Shown piece by piece: positions 16,638 through 18,334 of a stretch of 18,334 nucleotides of DNA (its first letter is position 1; every line of letters begins with the position of its first letter). The stretch is from SIG299 sp964541485. Its GTDB lineage: Bacteria > Bacillota > Clostridia > Lachnospirales > Lachnospiraceae. A program made the position numbers and the translations under genes. The notes beneath the pieces were generated by a model that saw only the letters and a list, made by a program, of their open reading frames with translations, made no database searches and was not told the DNA's origin. The stretch lies in the NCBI GenBank assembly GCA_964541485.1, contig CAZIQL010000049.1, forward strand, positions 1-18,334, read 5' to 3'.

Positions 16638-17351
16638 ATGTCACCAGTAGAAATAATATTTGTAATTGTAGGAATTGGGTTGATTGTTGCAAGCTGTTTT
16701 TTGACGAAAGAAAAAGAAACAGAAGCAACAATGACACAGCTTCCGGAAGAAGTTTTGGAGTTTCAGAAGAAAGAAGCTGAAAAACTTGTACAACAGATAT
16801 TAGATGAAAAGACAGAAGAGGCCGTTGTAAAAGCAGATGATTATCTAAGTAAAATTTCAAATGAAAAGATTATGGCGGTGAATGATTTTACCGGACAGAT
16901 TCTCGAGAGAATTGACGGAAATCATAAAGAAGTTGTATTTCTGTATGATATGCTTAATCAGAAAGAAGAAGAGATTAAGCAGACAATACAAAAGTTTGAA
17001 GCTGAAAAGCAGCAGATGAAGGAAACTGTGGATGATGTGGCGAAGCTTTCAAGACAGTTAAATTCTAAATTAAAGAAGTTGGAATCTACATCTGAAAAGA
17101 AGACCCCGGATGCGGCAAAAAAAGCGGAATCAAAGAAAAAAGAAACACAGCCGGCCGTAAGAGATACGATGATAACCACAGAGAATGTTTCAAACGGTCA
17201 GATTGAGTTTGCTGAAATGATGAGTCCGGACGGAAAGAAAGAAGAAATTCTTAAACTCTACAAGCAGGGAAAAAGTATTTTAGAAATTTCGAAGTCTCTT
17301 GGTATGGGTCAGGGTGAAGTAAAATTAATCATTGGACTGTATGGTCTGTAG
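16638..17351 (+). CDS. SwrB-like membrane-anchored coiled-coil protein with C-terminal HTH (DUF6115-like)
   Basis: A 237-residue protein with an N-terminal membrane helix (about residues 4-22), a long charged helical/coiled-coil region (about 30-150), a Lys/Glu/Pro-rich linker (about 150-175), and a C-terminal helix-turn-helix-like motif, ILKLYKQGKSILEISKSLGM followed by GQGEVKLIIGLYGL (about 204-237). The same plan, an N-terminal anchor and a C-terminal Gly-Glu-Val/Ile helix, is found in B. subtilis SwrB (YlxL), which lies between sigD and rpsB and promotes flagellar export-gate activation. The position is equivalent here. It is longer than SwrB (about 167 residues). Ribosome site is weak (GGAG, 16627-16630). 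The SwrB link is by architecture and synteny, not proven homology. Confidence 0.78.
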   Translation: MSPVEIIFVIVGIGLIVASCFLTKEKETEATMTQLPEEVLEFQKKEAEKLVQQILDEKTEEAVVKADDYLSKISNEKIMAVNDFTGQILERIDGNHKEVVFLYDMLNQKEEEIKQTIQKFEAEKQQMKETVDDVAKLSRQLNSKLKKLESTSEKKTPDAAKKAESKKKETQPAVRDTMITTENVSNGQIEFAEMMSPDGKKEEILKLYKQGKSILEISKSLGMGQGEVKLIIGLYGL

Positions 17352-17376
17352 AATATAGTAAGGAAAGAATCTTAAT

Positions 17377-17982
17377 ATGAAACGAAAATACTATATGCGT
17401 GGGCTTGGATTCGGAATTTTGATAACAACGCTTGTGTTTAGTTTTCTGAATACGGATAAGCTTACGGATGAAGATGTAATAAAAAGAGCAGAAAAATTAG
17501 GATATGTGTTACCGGAACAGAGTATTACGCCGGGGCTTGATTTGGAAGTGTTAAAGGAAAAACAGACACCGGCTCCGACCGAGACACCGATACCGACCGA
17601 GGCTCCGCAGGAAAGTGTAACACCGGTTCCGACCAAGACCGAAATTCCGACCCAGACACCAGTGCCAACAGAAACTGAGATTCCGACAGAAATACCTGCA
17701 CCGACAGAACTTCTGACAGAAATACCTGCACCGACAGAACTTCCGACAGAAACGCCGACACCTACTGTGGCTGTTGTTAAAGCACAGATTACCATTGTGA
17801 AAGGGAATACCGCATCAAAGGTCTGCCGGATGATAGAAGAGGCTGGTATTATTGAAGAATGGGAAGAATTCCGGGATTATTTAAAAAGCAGAGAACTGGT
17901 GAATGAAATTAATGTTGGAACATTTACATTGTCCAGTGATATGAGCTTTGAAGAAATTGCAAAAACTATTACCGGAAAATAA
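17377..17982 (+). CDS. Membrane-anchored MltG/YceG LysM-like domain protein with PTE-rich stalk
   Basis: A 201-residue protein. Basic residues then a hydrophobic helix (about 8-25) form an uncleaved anchor. A Pro/Thr/Glu-rich stalk follows (about 63-127), then a compact C-terminal domain (about 136-201) beginning ITIVKGNTASKVCRMIEEAG and ending in a NVGTFTLSSDMSFEEIAKTI segment. That pattern (Val-x-x-Gly at the start, Gly-x-hydrophobic, then Met-Ser-hydrophobic-Glu-Glu-Ile) matches the LysM-like N-terminal subdomain of MltG/YceG transglycosylases. The catalytic transglycosylase domain is missing, so it probably binds rather than cuts peptidoglycan. An AAGGAAAG site (17360-17367) lies about 9 bases before the ATG. 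It is the last gene before the terminator. Function is inferred; it may well be annotated as MltG elsewhere. Confidence 0.75.
   Translation: MKRKYYMRGLGFGILITTLVFSFLNTDKLTDEDVIKRAEKLGYVLPEQSITPGLDLEVLKEKQTPAPTETPIPTEAPQESVTPVPTKTEIPTQTPVPTETEIPTEIPAPTELLTEIPAPTELPTETPTPTVAVVKAQITIVKGNTASKVCRMIEEAGIIEEWEEFRDYLKSRELVNEINVGTFTLSSDMSFEEIAKTITGK
17683..17742 (+). repeat. Two tandem 30-bp units in the PTE-rich stalk
   Basis: Units 17683-17712 and 17713-17742 differ at one base (CCG versus CTG at their start), encoding PTEIPAPTEL and LTEIPAPTEL. The surrounding region has looser (C)CGACAGA-type repeats. The near identity suggests a recent in-frame duplication, so stalk length may vary between strains. 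Confidence 0.85.
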
Positions 17983-18020
17983 CAACAAAAAGTATTAAAA
18001 AGTTAATAGGAAGAGAAATT

Positions 18021-18060
18021 AGCAGAAAGTCAAAAAAACACTTGATTTTCTGCTTTTCTT
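18021..18060 (+). terminator. Probable terminator at the end of the fla/che operon
   Basis: AGCAGAAA (18021-18028) pairs exactly with TTTCTGCT (18047-18054). A further AGT/ACT pairing (18028-18030 with 18040-18042) is possible inside the loop. TTTCTT follows. The loop is long and the stem AT-rich, so termination may be partial. It lies 39 bases past the last flagellar-operon stop and overlaps the rpsB promoter. Confidence 0.55.
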
Positions 18061-18070
18061 ATGGTATAGT
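18042..18070 (+). promoter_or_regulatory. Housekeeping-sigma promoter of rpsB
   Basis: A -35 TTGATT (18042-18047) and a -10 TATAGT (18065-18070) are separated by exactly 17 bases. Both are close to the TTGACA/TATAAT consensus. Transcription should start near 18077, about 150 bases before the rpsB ATG. The -35 hexamer falls inside the terminator hairpin of the upstream operon. This gives the ribosomal operon its own transcription. Confidence 0.75.
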
Positions 18071-18076
18071 TTATTT

Positions 18077-18228
18077 CGTGTGCGTGGGCAATTATGTCCA
18101 TGACAAAACACGCATGTCGATTACAAGCAGGGTGCCGGAGAAAGTTATAGTTTACGGGATAAGAAATCATTCGGTCTGTCAGTAATAAGAAGCGTGCGGA
18201 AGAATTCAACCAAATGGAGGTAAAACAA
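18077..18228 (+). promoter_or_regulatory. rpsB 5' leader with alternative stems
   Basis: The leader has no start-worthy open frame and is long for a simple untranslated region. Hairpin A pairs GTGTGCGTG (18078-18086) with CACGCATGT (18109-18117), including three wobble pairs. Alternative B pairs CACGC (18109-18113) with GCGTG (18192-18196) and ATTAC (18120-18124) with GTAAT (18182-18186). Both need CACGC, so they exclude each other. Ribosomal-protein autoregulation by S2 is a natural guess, as in E. coli rpsB, but the structure is not one I recognise. A TGGAGG site (18215-18220) lies 8 bases before the ATG. Confidence 0.45.
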
Positions 18229-18334
18229 ATGAGCGTTATTTCAATGAAGCAGTTATTGGAAGCTGGTGTACATTTTGGTCATCAGACAAGAAGATGGAAC
18301 CCTAAGATGGCTCCATACATCTACACAGAGAGAA
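18229..18334 (+). CDS. rpsB: 30S ribosomal protein S2, 5' part (runs off window)
   Basis: The first 35 residues read MSVISMKQLLEAGVHFGHQT and then RRWNPKMAPYIYTER, the unmistakable N-terminus of ribosomal protein S2 (HFGHQTRRWNPKM motif). S2 binds the small ribosomal subunit and is essential for translation. In Firmicutes rpsB is usually followed by tsf, which would lie just outside the window. The ATG at 18229 has a GGAGG site 8 bases upstream and its own promoter, so it is transcribed independently of the flagellar operon. The rpsB neighbour also matches the B. subtilis order downstream of swrB. Confidence 0.98.
   Translation, partial: MSVISMKQLLEAGVHFGHQTRRWNPKMAPYIYTER

Noticed and set aside
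17391..17795. Antisense frame encoding a Val/Gly/Ser repeat protein opposite the PTE stalk
   Set aside because: Its repeats are simply the reverse complement of the PTE codons; no ribosome site or family match.
18109..18228. T-box or other known riboswitch in the rpsB leader
   Set aside because: GGGTGCC at about 18130 only faintly resembles a T-box core; there is no specifier stem, antiterminator or matching gene type.

Overview
The window is an almost uninterrupted plus-strand run of flagellar and chemotaxis genes from a low-to-moderate-GC Firmicute. The gene order, cheY-fliO-fliP-fliQ-fliR-flhB-flhA-flhF-flhG-(PilZ protein)-cheB-cheA-cheW-cheC-cheD-(small membrane protein)-sigD-fapA-(small protein)-(SwrB-like)-(MltG-like)-rpsB, follows the distal half of the Bacillus subtilis fla/che operon, including the junction with rpsB. 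Several features point to a motile anaerobic clostridial lineage, most likely Lachnospiraceae (Roseburia/Agathobacter-like): the PilZ/YcgR-type gene, fapA, the FlhB N-terminus with an NLQYFA segment, and the Thr-Pro-Glu-rich surface linker. The genus is an inference, not proven.

Layout. Positions 1-213 hold the 3' end of cheY. Positions 218-5701 encode the flagellar type III export gate (FliO, FliP, FliQ, FliR, FlhB, FlhA). Positions 5703-7780 encode the placement/number pair FlhF (SRP-type GTPase) and FlhG (MinD-type ATPase). Positions 7797-8570 encode a predicted c-di-GMP-binding YcgR-like protein. Positions 8584-13523 hold the signalling genes cheB, cheA, cheW, cheC and cheD, with a 12-bp interrupted hairpin between cheW and cheC. 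Positions 13552-14657 carry a small two-helix membrane protein and the flagellar sigma factor. Positions 14680-17982 carry fapA, a small Gln/Lys-rich protein, a SwrB-like membrane/coiled-coil/helix-turn-helix protein, and a membrane-anchored MltG LysM-like domain on a PTE-rich stalk. The operon then ends at a probable terminator overlapped by the promoter of rpsB, whose leader of about 150 nt can fold in two mutually exclusive ways.

How it works together. The export-gate genes build the secretion channel in the basal body. FlhF/FlhG set where and how many basal bodies form. CheA/CheW/CheB/CheC/CheD/CheY form a Bacillus-type chemotaxis system with CheC as CheY-P phosphatase and CheD as receptor deamidase; no cheR, cheV or cheZ is in the window. 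The PilZ protein would couple motility to c-di-GMP. SigD would drive late flagellar genes. Genes are packed with gaps of about 1-60 bp or single-base overlaps, so one polycistronic transcript is likely.

Most of the region is ordinary, well-conserved biology. I did not see a clear new multi-gene system. The least understood parts are the 3' end (13552-13851 and 16307-17982), the RNA structures, and the rpsB leader. No tRNA, rRNA, CRISPR array, insertion sequence or phage gene was seen. No gap between genes exceeds 300 bases; the largest, 17983-18228, holds the terminator, promoter and leader.
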